Positions 43,184 through 52,793 of a DNA stretch of 64,000 nucleotides are shown here, one piece after another. Made by a program: the position numbers and the translations under genes. The DNA is from DASXRC01 sp036506795. Lineage in GTDB: Bacteria > Actinomycetota > Actinomycetes > Mycobacteriales > Micromonosporaceae. Positions within the stretch are counted from its first letter, which is position 1; each line of letters starts with the position of its first letter. Under the pieces are notes generated by a model, which saw only the letters and a program-made list of their open reading frames with translations, searched no databases and was not told where the DNA came from. The stretch lies in NCBI GenBank assembly GCA_036506795.1, contig DASXRC010000037.1, positions 1 through 64,000 of the forward strand. The letters run 5' to 3'.

Positions 43184-45099
43184 CCCGCGCGGTCGACGCC
43201 GACGCGCCCACCCGGCCCGGGGCCGGCGACGGAGCGGCCGAGGCCCTCGCCGCGGCCGTCGCGCACCTGCGCGGTCGGCAGGACCCGGCCGGCTGGTGGA
43301 AGGGCGAGCTGGCCACCAACGTGACGATGGACGCCGAGGACCTGCTCCTCCGCGAGTTTCTGGGTGTCCGGACCGGCCCGCAGACCGAGGAGGCGGCTCG
43401 GTGGATCCGCTCCCAGCAGCGGGCGGACGGCACCTGGGCGACCTTCGATGGCGGCCCGGCCGACCTGAATACCACCGTCGAGGCGTGGGTGGCGCTGCGG
43501 CTGGCCGGGGACCCGGCGGACGCTCCGCACATGGCGCGGGCCGCCGAGTTCGTCCGGGCGGCCGGCGGGCTGGAAGGCACGCGGGTGTTCACCCGGATCT
43601 GGATGGCGCTGTTCGGCCTGTGGTCGTGGGACGACCTGCCCGAGCTGCCGCCGGAAATGATCTTCTTGCCATTGTGGTTCCCGTTCAACGTCTACGACTG
43701 GGCCTGCTGGGCGCGCCAGACCGTCGTGCCGCTGACGATCGTCGTTAGCCTCCGGCCCGTACGCCCGCTTCCGTTCGGCATCGACGAGCTACGCACGGGG
43801 GCCCGGCCGCCGCGCCGCGCCGCGCCGTGGACCTGGGCCGGCCTCTTCCAGCTCCTGGACCGGGTGCTGCACCGGTACGCCAGGCGCCCCATCCGGCCGC
43901 TGCGGAGGCTCGCCCGACGGCGTGCGGCCGAGTGGATCATCGCCCGACAGGAGGCGGATGGCTCGTGGGGGGGCATCCAACCGCCCTGGGTGTACTCGTT
44001 GCTCGCCCTCCATCTGCTCGGCTACCCACTGGAGCACCCGGTGCTCGCGGCCGGCATCGCCGGACTCGACGGGTTCACCATCCGCGAGCGCACCGCCGAC
44101 GGGTGGGTGCGCCGCCTCGAGGCGTGCCAGTCGCCGGTCTGGGACACCGGGCTGGCGCTGATCGCGCTGCTCGACGCCGGCGTCCCTGCCCACGATGACG
44201 CCGTACGCCGGGCCACCGCCTGGCTACTCGGCGAGGAGATCAGGGTGCCCGGGGACTGGTCCGTACGCCGGCCGAAGCTCGCGCCGGGCGGCTGGGCGTT
44301 CGAGTTCGCCAACGACGGGTACCCGGACATCGACGACACCGCCGAGGTCGTTCTCGGGCTGCGCCGCGTCGCCCGAGCGGCGCCCGACCCGGACGCCGTG
44401 CGTGCCGCTGTGGATCGCGGCGTGGCGTGGACCATCGGCATGCAATCGACTGACGGCGGCTGGGGCGCGTTCGACGCGGACAACACCCGGGCGCTCGCCA
44501 GGAAGCTCCCGTTCTGCGACTTCGGCGAGGTGATCGACCCGCCGTCGGCGGACGTCACCGCGCACGTGGTGGAGGCGCTCGCGGCCGAGGGTCGCGCCGA
44601 CGAACCGGCCGGCCTGCAGGGCATCGCGTGGCTGCTGGACAACCAGGAGCCGGACGGCTCCTGGTTCGGCCGGTGGGGCGCCAACTACGTGTACGGCACC
44701 GGCTCGGTCGTGCCGGCGCTCGTCGCGGCGGGCATCGATCCGGGCGCCGAGTCGATCCGCCGGGCGGTGCGCTGGCTGACCGACCACCAGAACCCGGACG
44801 GCGGCTGGGGCGAGGACCTGCGCTCGTACGACGACCCGGCGGTGTGGGCGGGCCGTGGGGCGTCGACCGCCTCACAGACCGCATGGGCCCTGCTCGCGCT
44901 GCTCGCGGCCGGGCAGCGGGGCGAGCCGGTCCGTCGCGGCGTCGGCTTCCTCGTCGACACGCAGCGCCCGGACGGCGGCTGGGACGAGGACGCCTACACC
45001 GGCACGGGGTTCCCCGGCGCCTTCTACATCAACTACCACCTATACCGGGTGATCTTCCCGGTCACGGCGCTGGGCCGCTACCTGGCGGTGGCCACATGA
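43180..45099 (+). CDS. shc: Squalene-hopene cyclase
   Basis: This is a 639-residue class II triterpene cyclase. The protonating DxDD motif is Asp383-Ile-Asp385-Asp386 in DIDDTAEV, matching the Alicyclobacillus enzyme position. Several QW repeats are visible: QEADGSWGG, QSTDGGWGAF, QEPDGSWFG, QNPDGGWGED and QRPDGGWDED. It converts squalene to hopene/hopanol at the membrane. It starts at GTG 43180, overlapping the polyprenyl synthase by 4 bp. Confidence 0.95.
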   Translation: MTRAVDADAPTRPGAGDGAAEALAAAVAHLRGRQDPAGWWKGELATNVTMDAEDLLLREFLGVRTGPQTEEAARWIRSQQRADGTWATFDGGPADLNTTVEAWVALRLAGDPADAPHMARAAEFVRAAGGLEGTRVFTRIWMALFGLWSWDDLPELPPEMIFLPLWFPFNVYDWACWARQTVVPLTIVVSLRPVRPLPFGIDELRTGARPPRRAAPWTWAGLFQLLDRVLHRYARRPIRPLRRLARRRAAEWIIARQEADGSWGGIQPPWVYSLLALHLLGYPLEHPVLAAGIAGLDGFTIRERTADGWVRRLEACQSPVWDTGLALIALLDAGVPAHDDAVRRATAWLLGEEIRVPGDWSVRRPKLAPGGWAFEFANDGYPDIDDTAEVVLGLRRVARAAPDPDAVRAAVDRGVAWTIGMQSTDGGWGAFDADNTRALARKLPFCDFGEVIDPPSADVTAHVVEALAAEGRADEPAGLQGIAWLLDNQEPDGSWFGRWGANYVYGTGSVVPALVAAGIDPGAESIRRAVRWLTDHQNPDGGWGEDLRSYDDPAVWAGRGASTASQTAWALLALLAAGQRGEPVRRGVGFLVDTQRPDGGWDEDAYTGTGFPGAFYINYHLYRVIFPVTALGRYLAVAT

Positions 45100-46580
45100 C
45101 CGCCGGGACCGGGGCCGTGGTGTGCGCGGCCCTGCACGTCGAGCGGGTGGCGCTGCGCCGGGCCCGGACTCCGGTGGTCCGCACGGGCCTGGGTCCGCGC
45201 CGTGCGGCGCGGGCGGCGGCCCTGCTCGCCGGCCGGCCGATCCTCGTCGCGGGCGTCGGCGGCGGCCTCGGTGCGGACGTGCGCCCCGGCGATCTGGTCG
45301 TCGCCACCGAAGTACGCGGACCCGACGGCGCCCGGTGGCCGTGCCCGTCCGCGCCACTGCTGGCCGCGGAGCTGCGCCGGCACGGCCTGACCGTCCACCT
45401 CGGACCGATCGCGTCCCGTCCCCGGGTCGTCGATGGCCCGACCCGACGGGAGCTGGCCGCCACCGGCGCGCTCGCCGTCGACAACGAGTCGTCCTGGCTC
45501 GCCGAACGAGCCGGTCCGCTCGCGGTCGTCCGCGCGATCGTCGACACCGAGCGGGCGCCCCTTCGGCACCCGGGCACGGCGCTCCGCGGCATCCGCGCGC
45601 TGCGAGTGCTCGCTCAGGCGGCACCCGCGATCGACGCGTGGGCCGCGGCCGCACACCCGCGCCGCGTGCTGCTGGCCAACCCGCGGTCGTTCTGCGCCGG
45701 CGTGGAGCGCGCGATCGAGGTCGTCGAGCGCGCCCTCGACAAACACGGCCCGCCAATCTACGTGCGGCGGCAGATCGTCCACAATGCTCACGTCGTGCGC
45801 GACCTTGAACGGCGTGGCGCGGTCTTCGTCGGCGAGGTGGACGAGGTGCCGGCCGGCAGCGTCCTCGTGTTCGCCGCGCACGGCGTGTCACCGGCGGTCC
45901 GGGCCGCGGCCTGCGGCCGGAGCCTGTCCGTCATCGACGCCACCTGCCCGCTCGTGGCCAAGGTGCACGCCGAGGTCCGTCGGCACACCGGGCGGGGCCG
46001 CACCGTCTTCCTGATCGGCCACGCCGACCACGAGGAGGTCGAGGGCACCCTCGGCGAGGCGCCGGACGGCGTCGCTGTGGTCGGCGACGCCGACGCGGCG
46101 GCGCGGGTGGTGCCGCGCGACCCGCAGCGGGTGGCGTACGCCATGCAGACGACGCTCGCCGTCGACGAGGCGGGACGGGTCGCGGACGTGCTCCGCGCAC
46201 GCTTCCCGGCGCTGCAGGCGCCGGCGAGCGACGACATCTGCTACGCCACGACCAACCGCCAGCAGGCGGTCCGAGACATCGCGGGCGCCTGCGACCTGAT
46301 GCTGGTCCTGGGCTCCGCGAACTCGTCGAACTCGGTGCGCCTCGTCGAGGTCGCCGAGCGCGCCGGCGTGCCCGCCCGGCTCGTCGACGACGCCGGGGAC
46401 GTCGATCTGGGCCTGCTGTCGGGTGCGGACCGGGTCGGCATCACGGCGGGCGCATCCGCACCGCCGGACCTCGTCAACCAGCTGGTGAGCTGCCTGAACG
46501 GGCTCGGCCCGGTGACCGTCGAGGAGTCCACGGCCCGCCCGGAGACCATGCGTTTCGCACTGCCTAAGGAGGTGACCTGA
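45096..46580 (+). CDS. Fusion of hopanoid-type nucleoside phosphorylase (HpnG-like) and IspH
   Basis: This is a 494-residue fusion. Residues 1 to about 185 resemble hopanoid-associated phosphorylases that split adenine from adenosylhopane: PILVAGVGGGLGADV is the phosphate region and AVDNESSWLA the purine-site segment. Residues about 190-494 are IspH (HMBPP reductase), with the three [4Fe-4S] cysteines Cys200, Cys284 and Cys382. Their spacing (84 and 98) is close to E. coli IspH (84 and 101), so the cluster is intact. The protein joins precursor synthesis and a late tailoring step in one chain. It overlaps shc by 4 bp. Confidence 0.87.
   Translation: MTAGTGAVVCAALHVERVALRRARTPVVRTGLGPRRAARAAALLAGRPILVAGVGGGLGADVRPGDLVVATEVRGPDGARWPCPSAPLLAAELRRHGLTVHLGPIASRPRVVDGPTRRELAATGALAVDNESSWLAERAGPLAVVRAIVDTERAPLRHPGTALRGIRALRVLAQAAPAIDAWAAAAHPRRVLLANPRSFCAGVERAIEVVERALDKHGPPIYVRRQIVHNAHVVRDLERRGAVFVGEVDEVPAGSVLVFAAHGVSPAVRAAACGRSLSVIDATCPLVAKVHAEVRRHTGRGRTVFLIGHADHEEVEGTLGEAPDGVAVVGDADAAARVVPRDPQRVAYAMQTTLAVDEAGRVADVLRARFPALQAPASDDICYATTNRQQAVRDIAGACDLMLVLGSANSSNSVRLVEVAERAGVPARLVDDAGDVDLGLLSGADRVGITAGASAPPDLVNQLVSCLNGLGPVTVEESTARPETMRFALPKEVT
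46566..46575 (+). promoter_or_regulatory. Full-length Shine-Dalgarno site of hpnH
   Basis: AAGGAGGTGA is complementary to the entire anti-SD tail of 16S rRNA and lies 8 bases before ATG 46584, inside the last codons of the phosphorylase-IspH gene. The other genes of the operon rely on overlapping stops and starts. This one exception suggests hpnH is translated independently and strongly. Confidence 0.8.
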
Positions 46581-46583
46581 GCC

Positions 46584-47588
46584 ATGGCCATGCCATTGCG
46601 GCAGAGCATCCGGCTCGGCCGATATCTGATCAAACAGAAGCTCCTGCGCAGGGAGAAGTTCGCCCTGCTCGTGGAGCTGGAGCCCCTATTCGCCTGCAAT
46701 CTCAAGTGCGCGGGCTGTGGCAAGATCGCTCAGCCGGCCTCCCTGCTCAAGCAGCGAATGCCGGTCGAGCAGGCGGTGGCGGCGATCGAGGAGAGCGGCG
46801 CGCCGATGGTGTCCATCGCCGGCGGCGAACCGCTGATGCACCCGCAGATCGACGAGATCGTCCGCCAGCTGCTCGCCCGTAAGAAGATCGTCTTTCTGTG
46901 CACGAACGCGTTGCTGCTCCCGAAGCACCTGCACCGCTTCACGCCGCACCGCGACTTCGCCTGGATGGTGCACATCGACGGCCTGCGCGAGCGGCACGAC
47001 GAGTCGGTCAACAAGCTGGGCGGGTTCGACGCGGCGGTCGACGCCATCAAGCAGGCGCAGGCGGCCGGCTTCCGGGTGATGACCAACACCACGTTCTTCA
47101 ACACCGACGGTCCGGGCGACGTGATCGGCGTGCTCGACTACCTCAACGACGAGATCAAGGTCGACAACATGCAGATCTCGCCGGGGTACGCCTATGAGAA
47201 GGCGCCCGACCAGGAGCACTGGCTGGGGGTCTCGGAGACGCGGGAGCTGTTCGCCAAGGCGTTCGCGGACGGCCGGCGCCGGCGCTGGCGGCTGAACCAC
47301 TCCCCGATCTTCCTCGACTTCCTGGAGGGCAAGAGGGAGCTCGCGTGCACCGCCTGGGGCATCCCGTCGTACTCCCTGCTCGGCTGGCAGCGGCCCTGCT
47401 ACCTGCTCGACGACGGGTACGCAGCGACGTACCGCGAGCTGATCGAGGAGACCGACTGGAACGCGTTCGGCCGCGGCAAGGATCCGCGCTGCGCGAACTG
47501 CATGGCCCACTGCGGGTACGAGCCGACCGCGGTCATCGCCACGATCGGTTCGCTGAAGGAGACGCTCCGCGCCGCGGTCGGGGGGTGA
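46584..47588 (+). CDS. hpnH: Adenosyl-hopene transferase HpnH (radical SAM)
   Basis: This 334-residue radical SAM enzyme has the cluster motif Cys38-Asn-Leu-Lys-Cys42-Ala-Gly-Cys45. SIAGGEPLMHPQIDEIV follows and is typical of HpnH. It adds a 5-prime-deoxyadenosyl group to hopene (diploptene), forming adenosylhopane, the substrate of HpnG-type phosphorylase. A C-terminal cysteine group (CANCMAHCGYEPTA) could bind a second cluster or stabilise the fold. It follows the fusion gene by 3 bp. Confidence 0.93.
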   Translation: MAMPLRQSIRLGRYLIKQKLLRREKFALLVELEPLFACNLKCAGCGKIAQPASLLKQRMPVEQAVAAIEESGAPMVSIAGGEPLMHPQIDEIVRQLLARKKIVFLCTNALLLPKHLHRFTPHRDFAWMVHIDGLRERHDESVNKLGGFDAAVDAIKQAQAAGFRVMTNTTFFNTDGPGDVIGVLDYLNDEIKVDNMQISPGYAYEKAPDQEHWLGVSETRELFAKAFADGRRRRWRLNHSPIFLDFLEGKRELACTAWGIPSYSLLGWQRPCYLLDDGYAATYRELIEETDWNAFGRGKDPRCANCMAHCGYEPTAVIATIGSLKETLRAAVGG

Positions 47589-49345
47589 CCGACATGGCCC
47601 TGCTGGACACGGTCGCCTGCCCTGCCGACCTGCGGGCGCTGCCCGAGTCGGCGCTGCCGGCGCTGGCCGCGGAGATCCGCGAACGGCTCATCGAGTCCGT
47701 GCTGCGCACCGGCGGGCACCTCGGACCGAACCTGGGCATCGTCGAGCTGACCATCGCGCTCCACCGGGTCTTCGACTCGCCACGCGACGCGATCGTCTGG
47801 GACACCGGTCACCAGGCGTACGTGCATAAGATGCTGACCGGCCGCGCCGAGCGGCTGGACGGCCTGCGTCAAGGCGGTGGGCTGTCCGGCTACCCCAGCC
47901 GCGCGGAGAGCGAACACGACCTCATCGAGAACTCGCACGCCTCGACCGCGCTGTCTTATCTGGACGGTCTGGCGAAGGCGTTCGCGCTGGGTGGGCACTC
48001 CGACCGGGCCGCGGTCGCCGTCGTCGGCGACGGGGCGCTCACCGGCGGAATGTGCTGGGAGGCGCTGAACAACATCGCCGCGGCACCGCATCGCCCGGTC
48101 GTGATCGTGCTCAACGACAACGGCCGGTCGTACGCGCCGACCGCGGGCGCCCTCGCCCGTCACCTCGGCGAGCTGCGCGCCGGGGCAGACCTTTCCCTGT
48201 TCGAGCAGCTCGGGATCCACTACCTCGGGCCGGTCGACGGACATGACACGGCGGCCGTCGAGGCCGCGCTACGCAAGGCGCGCGACCTGGCCACGCCGAC
48301 GGTCGTGCACTGCGTGACCCGCAAGGGCTTCGGCCATCCACCGGCCGAGGCCGACGAGGCGGACCGCATGCACTCCATAGGACCGGCCGCGCCGGCGGGG
48401 GGAGCGAGGCCCAGGAGCTGGACCGAGGTCTTCGCGGCGGAGCTGGTGGCGATCGGAGCCGAGCGGCCGGACGTCGTGGCGCTCAGCGCGGCCATGCTCG
48501 GTCCGACTGGACTGCAGGCGTTCGCCGATCGGTACCCCGAGCGCGTGTTCGACGTGGGCATCGCCGAGCAGCACGCCGTCACGTCCGCTGCGGGCCTGGC
48601 CATGGGCGGCCTGCACCCGGTGGTCTGCATCTACTCGACGTTCCTCAACCGCGCGCTCGACCAGGTGCTGATGGACGTGGCGCTGCACGGCCTGCCCGTC
48701 ACGTTTGTGCTGGACCGGGCCGGCATCACCGGCAGCGACGGCCCCTCGCACCACGGCATGTGGGACCTGTCCCTGCTGGGGATGGTGCCCGGCATGCGGG
48801 TGGCCGCCCCGCGGGACGGTAACCAGCTGCGGCTCCAACTCCGGGAAGCGATCGACCACGTCGACGGCCCCAGCGCCCTGCGCTTCCCGAAGGCCGACGT
48901 CGGCCCCGAGCTGCCCGCGGTCGGGCGGCTGGGCTCCGCCGACGTGCTGTGCCGCGCCGACGCCGCCGACCTGCTGCTGATCGCGGCCGGTGCGACGGCC
49001 ACCCCCGCGCTCGCCGCCGCCGAGGAGCTGCGCCGGGCCGGCCACGCCGCGACGGTCGTGGATCCCCGCTGGCTGCTGCCCGTGGACCCCGCCCTGGTGG
49101 CGGCCGCGGCCGGCCACGAGCACGTCGTCACGGTCGAGGACAACGGCGAGCACGGCGGGTACGGGGACGCGTTCGCGCGGGCGGTCCGGGCCGCGGGCGC
49201 CACGGTGCCGATGCGGACGCTGGCCCTGCCGCAGCGCTTCCTGGCACACGGCTCGCGGGGCGGGATCCTGAGCGGCCAGGGATTGGACGGCCCCGGAATC
49301 GCCGCCGCTGTGCTCGGAGCGCTGACAGTGCCGGCGCCGGCGTAG
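47585..49345 (+). CDS. dxs: 1-deoxy-D-xylulose-5-phosphate synthase
   Basis: This thiamine-diphosphate enzyme makes DXP from pyruvate and glyceraldehyde 3-phosphate, the first MEP-pathway step. It has 586 residues (other Dxs about 620-640). The ThDP motif VVGDGALTGGMCWEALNNIA is present, HLGPNLGIVELTIALH is the N-terminal marker, and FDVGIAEQHAVTSAAGLA is the Glu-containing C-half motif. It starts at GTG 47585 (4-bp overlap with hpnH); ATG 47594 is an alternative. It is the last operon gene and likely a second, pathway-dedicated copy. Confidence 0.92.
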   Translation: MTDMALLDTVACPADLRALPESALPALAAEIRERLIESVLRTGGHLGPNLGIVELTIALHRVFDSPRDAIVWDTGHQAYVHKMLTGRAERLDGLRQGGGLSGYPSRAESEHDLIENSHASTALSYLDGLAKAFALGGHSDRAAVAVVGDGALTGGMCWEALNNIAAAPHRPVVIVLNDNGRSYAPTAGALARHLGELRAGADLSLFEQLGIHYLGPVDGHDTAAVEAALRKARDLATPTVVHCVTRKGFGHPPAEADEADRMHSIGPAAPAGGARPRSWTEVFAAELVAIGAERPDVVALSAAMLGPTGLQAFADRYPERVFDVGIAEQHAVTSAAGLAMGGLHPVVCIYSTFLNRALDQVLMDVALHGLPVTFVLDRAGITGSDGPSHHGMWDLSLLGMVPGMRVAAPRDGNQLRLQLREAIDHVDGPSALRFPKADVGPELPAVGRLGSADVLCRADAADLLLIAAGATATPALAAAEELRRAGHAATVVDPRWLLPVDPALVAAAAGHEHVVTVEDNGEHGGYGDAFARAVRAAGATVPMRTLALPQRFLAHGSRGGILSGQGLDGPGIAAAVLGALTVPAPA

Positions 49346-49354
49346 CGAGCGGGC

Positions 49355-51727
49355 TCAGCTTGCCCACCGGCGGCCGATCCGCCACGCCGCCTCCATGAGC
49401 ACGATCCCGACCGCGGCGCTGACCACGGCGATCATCGTGAACCGCGGGTTGCTCGGGTCTAGATCGAAGATTTGTTGCGTCAGCGGCGCCGTGAACATCA
49501 CCGTTGTCAGCGCCGCCATGGCCGCGATCAGGGCGATCTTCCACCAGGTGTACGGCCGCGCCACGATCGCGAGCAGCCAGAGGGCCATCGTGTTCAGGGT
49601 GATCAGCGCGCTGGTGCTGGCCTGGATCTTGTCCTGGTCGCTGGCGAGGTTTCCCGGGTAGACCATGATGTAGCAGACGAAGCACGCCACCGAGATCACG
49701 ATGCCGGCCGGGAGAGCAGCGTGCATCACCCTGCCGACGAAGCCTGATCGGGCGCGCTCCGCGTTCGGGGCGAGGGACAGGACGAACGCCGGCAGCCCGA
49801 TGGTGAACCATCCGGTGATCGTGACGTGCCGGGGAAGAAACGGGTACGGGAGCGCGTCGAGGCCGATCAGGCCCGGGATTCCGACCATGAGCGCGAGCAG
49901 GACCGAGTACATCGTCTTGGTGAGGAAGAGCGTGGACACCCGCTCGATGTTGCCGATGACCCGGCGGCCCTCCGCCACGACGTGGGGGAGGGTGGCGAAT
50001 CGGTTGTCCAGCAACACGATCTGCGCCACCGTGCGCGCCGCCGGACTGCCGGAGCCCATCGCCACCCCGATGTCCGCGTCCTTCAGCGCGAGCACGTCGT
50101 TGACGCCGTCGCCGGTCATCGCGACGGTGTGGCCGTTCCTGTGCAGCGCGTGGACCATCGAACGCTTCTGCGCGGGCGTAACCCGGCCGAACACGGTGCG
50201 GTCCTCCAGTGCGGCGGCCAGGCGCTCGGGATCCTCCGGCAGGGATCGGGCGTCCACGGGGTTATCCGCTCCCGGCAGGTCGAGGGACGTGGCTACCGCG
50301 CCAACCGCACGGGCGCTGTCGCCGGAGATCACCTTCACGGCCACGTCCTGGCTGGCGAAGTAGTCCAGCGTCCGTCGAGCGTCCGGGCGAACACGCTGCT
50401 CCAGCGCGACGAGGGCCGCCGGCTCGACGGAGCCGGGCGCGCCGGGTGCGTCGACCGCCCGGTCGGCGCGGCCGAGCACGAGCACCCGCAGCCCGCGGGC
50501 CGCGGCCTGCTCGGCGTCCGCCCGCGTGGCGCTGCCGGCCGGCAGCAGCACATCGGGCGCACCGAGCACCCAGTCACCCTGGCCGTCGAAGCGCGCGCCG
50601 CTCCACTTGCGCGCCGAGGAGAACGGCGCGACCGCCCGGGCTCGCCAGCCGGGGCCGCTCGGGTACGCGTCGCGGATCGCCTGCAGTGTGGCGTTCGGGT
50701 GGGCGTCCACCCCGGCGATTGCGGCCAACGCTTGCCTCACCGGTTGCCCGTCGTCGCCGGTCGGGCGCACCTCCGCGATACGCATCGCGTTGTCGGTGAG
50801 CGTGCCGGTCTTGTCGGCGCACACCACGTCGACCCGGGCCAGCCCCTCGATCGCCGGTAGCTCGTTGACGAGGCACTGGCGCCGGCCGAGCCGGATGACG
50901 CCCACCGCGAACGCGACCGCCGTCAGCAGGATCAGCCCCTCGGGCACCATCGGGACCAGCGCGGCGACCATGCCCCGCAGCGCCTCCTGCAGCGGCTGGT
51001 CGCCCGCGAGCTGGTTGTAGATCGACAGCGCTCCGGCCGGGATCAGGAGGTACGTGATGAACCGCAGGATGCGGTTGATGCCGTTGCGTAGGTCTGAGTT
51101 GACCAGGGTGAACTTGCTCGCCTCGGCCGCGAGTTGCGCCGCGTACGCCTGGCGCCCCACCCGCGTCGCGACGTAGAGCCCGCTGCCCGCGTCCACGAAG
51201 CTGCCCGAGAGGACCCGGTCGCCGCGGTTCTTCACGACGGGATCTGGCTCGCCGGTCAGCAGCGACTCGTCGACCTCGAGCGCCTCGGCAGCGAACACCT
51301 CGCCGTCGACGACGATCTGGTCCCCCGCGCCCACCTCGATGACGTCGTCCGCGACGACCTCGTTCGGCGCGAGCTGACGGGTCTGGCCGTCGCGACGCAC
51401 CCGAGGCCTGGCCTGACCGATGATGGACAACCGGTCGAGCGTGCGCTTCGCACGCACCTCCTGGACGATGCCGATCGCGCTGTTGGCGATGATCAGGCCA
51501 CCGAACAGGCCGTCCAACAGGTGTCCGGTGAACACGATGATGGCGAACAGCACCGCGAAGATCGCGTTGATCCGGGTGAGCACGTTGGCGCGGACGATCT
51601 CCCAGGTGCTGCGGCTGCTCCGGGTCGGAACGTCATTCGCGCGTCCGTCGGTACGACGGCGCGCCACCTGCTCCGCGGTCAGCCCGCGCTCGTCGACCCG
51701 GGCCAGCACCCGATCCTCAGTCGACAC
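49355..51727 (-). CDS. P-type cation ATPase (CtpE-like)
   Basis: This 790-residue P-type ATPase has phosphorylated Asp305 in CADKTGTLTDN. TGE is in DESLLTGEPDP, and the M4 motif VPMVPEGLILL is at about residues 258-268. GDGVNDVLALKDADIG is the hinge. The VPEGL motif and length match the actinobacterial CtpE type, linked in mycobacteria to calcium uptake. About eight to ten membrane segments are present. It starts at GTG 51727; NAD kinase is the nearest upstream gene on that strand. Confidence 0.87.
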   Translation of the reverse strand: MSTEDRVLARVDERGLTAEQVARRRTDGRANDVPTRSSRSTWEIVRANVLTRINAIFAVLFAIIVFTGHLLDGLFGGLIIANSAIGIVQEVRAKRTLDRLSIIGQARPRVRRDGQTRQLAPNEVVADDVIEVGAGDQIVVDGEVFAAEALEVDESLLTGEPDPVVKNRGDRVLSGSFVDAGSGLYVATRVGRQAYAAQLAAEASKFTLVNSDLRNGINRILRFITYLLIPAGALSIYNQLAGDQPLQEALRGMVAALVPMVPEGLILLTAVAFAVGVIRLGRRQCLVNELPAIEGLARVDVVCADKTGTLTDNAMRIAEVRPTGDDGQPVRQALAAIAGVDAHPNATLQAIRDAYPSGPGWRARAVAPFSSARKWSGARFDGQGDWVLGAPDVLLPAGSATRADAEQAAARGLRVLVLGRADRAVDAPGAPGSVEPAALVALEQRVRPDARRTLDYFASQDVAVKVISGDSARAVGAVATSLDLPGADNPVDARSLPEDPERLAAALEDRTVFGRVTPAQKRSMVHALHRNGHTVAMTGDGVNDVLALKDADIGVAMGSGSPAARTVAQIVLLDNRFATLPHVVAEGRRVIGNIERVSTLFLTKTMYSVLLALMVGIPGLIGLDALPYPFLPRHVTITGWFTIGLPAFVLSLAPNAERARSGFVGRVMHAALPAGIVISVACFVCYIMVYPGNLASDQDKIQASTSALITLNTMALWLLAIVARPYTWWKIALIAAMAALTTVMFTAPLTQQIFDLDPSNPRFTMIAVVSAAVGIVLMEAAWRIGRRWAS

Positions 51728-51862
51728 GTCGAGGCGTCCCCTCGCCGCGGGTCCGCGGGCGGTCGTGTGTGGTCATGGTCTCTTCGTACTACGTATCAGC
51801 CGGCTCTGACCCACCTCCGGCATGTTCGTACGCGTCCTACCTGACCACAACGAGCTAGCGGG

Positions 51863-52726
51863 TCAGTCCACCTCGGCGCTGCCGGTGAGCTGCAGCTTGC
51901 GCAGCGCCCGTTGGTAGAACGTGGTCCGGCCCAGCCGGACGACCCGGCCCGCCGACGGAACGGCGGTCGCCGTCAGCGAGTCGCCGGCGGACAGGTGCGT
52001 CGCGACGCCGCCGTCGACCTCGACGGCCACCTCTCCGCTGGCCGGAAGCAGCTCCAGGTGGACGGACTCGTGGCTGTTGAGGACGAGCGCGCGGTTGAAC
52101 GCCGAGTGGGCCGCCGCGGGCACGACGAGGAAGCCCTCGACGGTCGGCGACACGATCGGGCCGCCGGCGGAGAAGCTGTACGCGGTCGAGCCGGTCGCCG
52201 TCGCGACGATGATCGCGTCGGCGGCGTAGCTGACGAACCGCTGATCGTCGACGGAGACCGCGACGGCGACGAGGCGATGCCCCGGGATTCGTACGAGGAC
52301 GATGTCGTTGAACGCCGTCATCTCGGAGCCGTCGGGCAACCGCGTCGTCACCGCCGACCGAGGCTCCACTGTGTACCCTCCGGCGTCGATGGCCGAGAGT
52401 GCGGCCGGCAGGTCGTCGACGTCGATCTCGGCGAGGAACCCCAGCCGGCCGAGGTTGACGCCGAGCACCGGGGTCGCCTTGTCGGCCGCCAGCCGCATCG
52501 CGCGCAGCATCGTCCCGTCCCCGCCCAGGCTGACCATCAGGTCGGCCCGGGCGGCGAGCTCGGTGGCGTCGGCCGGATCTGCGCGGCAGTCGATCCGGTC
52601 GATCTCCTCGGGCAAGCCCAGCACCGTTATCGACCGCGCGGCCGCCCAGTCGACGACGGCCTCGATCGCCGGCTTGGAGTTCCGGGCGGGGTGCAGCACG
52701 AGGCCGACGGTCGTGATCACGCCCAT
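51863..52726 (-). CDS. NAD kinase
   Basis: This is a 287-residue NAD(+)/NADH kinase that makes NADP. The family motif SLGGDGTMLRAMRLAA is at about residues 68-83 and ATATGSTAYSFSAGGPI is the nucleotide site. The start is taken at ATG 52726; an in-frame ATG at 52735 adds three residues. No folate or recN gene is adjacent. It lies divergent from the acyltransferase gene with about 67 bp between starts. Confidence 0.93.
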   Translation of the reverse strand: MGVITTVGLVLHPARNSKPAIEAVVDWAAARSITVLGLPEEIDRIDCRADPADATELAARADLMVSLGGDGTMLRAMRLAADKATPVLGVNLGRLGFLAEIDVDDLPAALSAIDAGGYTVEPRSAVTTRLPDGSEMTAFNDIVLVRIPGHRLVAVAVSVDDQRFVSYAADAIIVATATGSTAYSFSAGGPIVSPTVEGFLVVPAAAHSAFNRALVLNSHESVHLELLPASGEVAVEVDGGVATHLSAGDSLTATAVPSAGRVVRLGRTTFYQRALRKLQLTGSAEVD

Positions 52727-52793
52727 GGCCCGCATTCTAGGTTATGCTCTTGGGCCCTAGATCCTTTGGCTCGCGCTTGAGAGAATCCCATAT

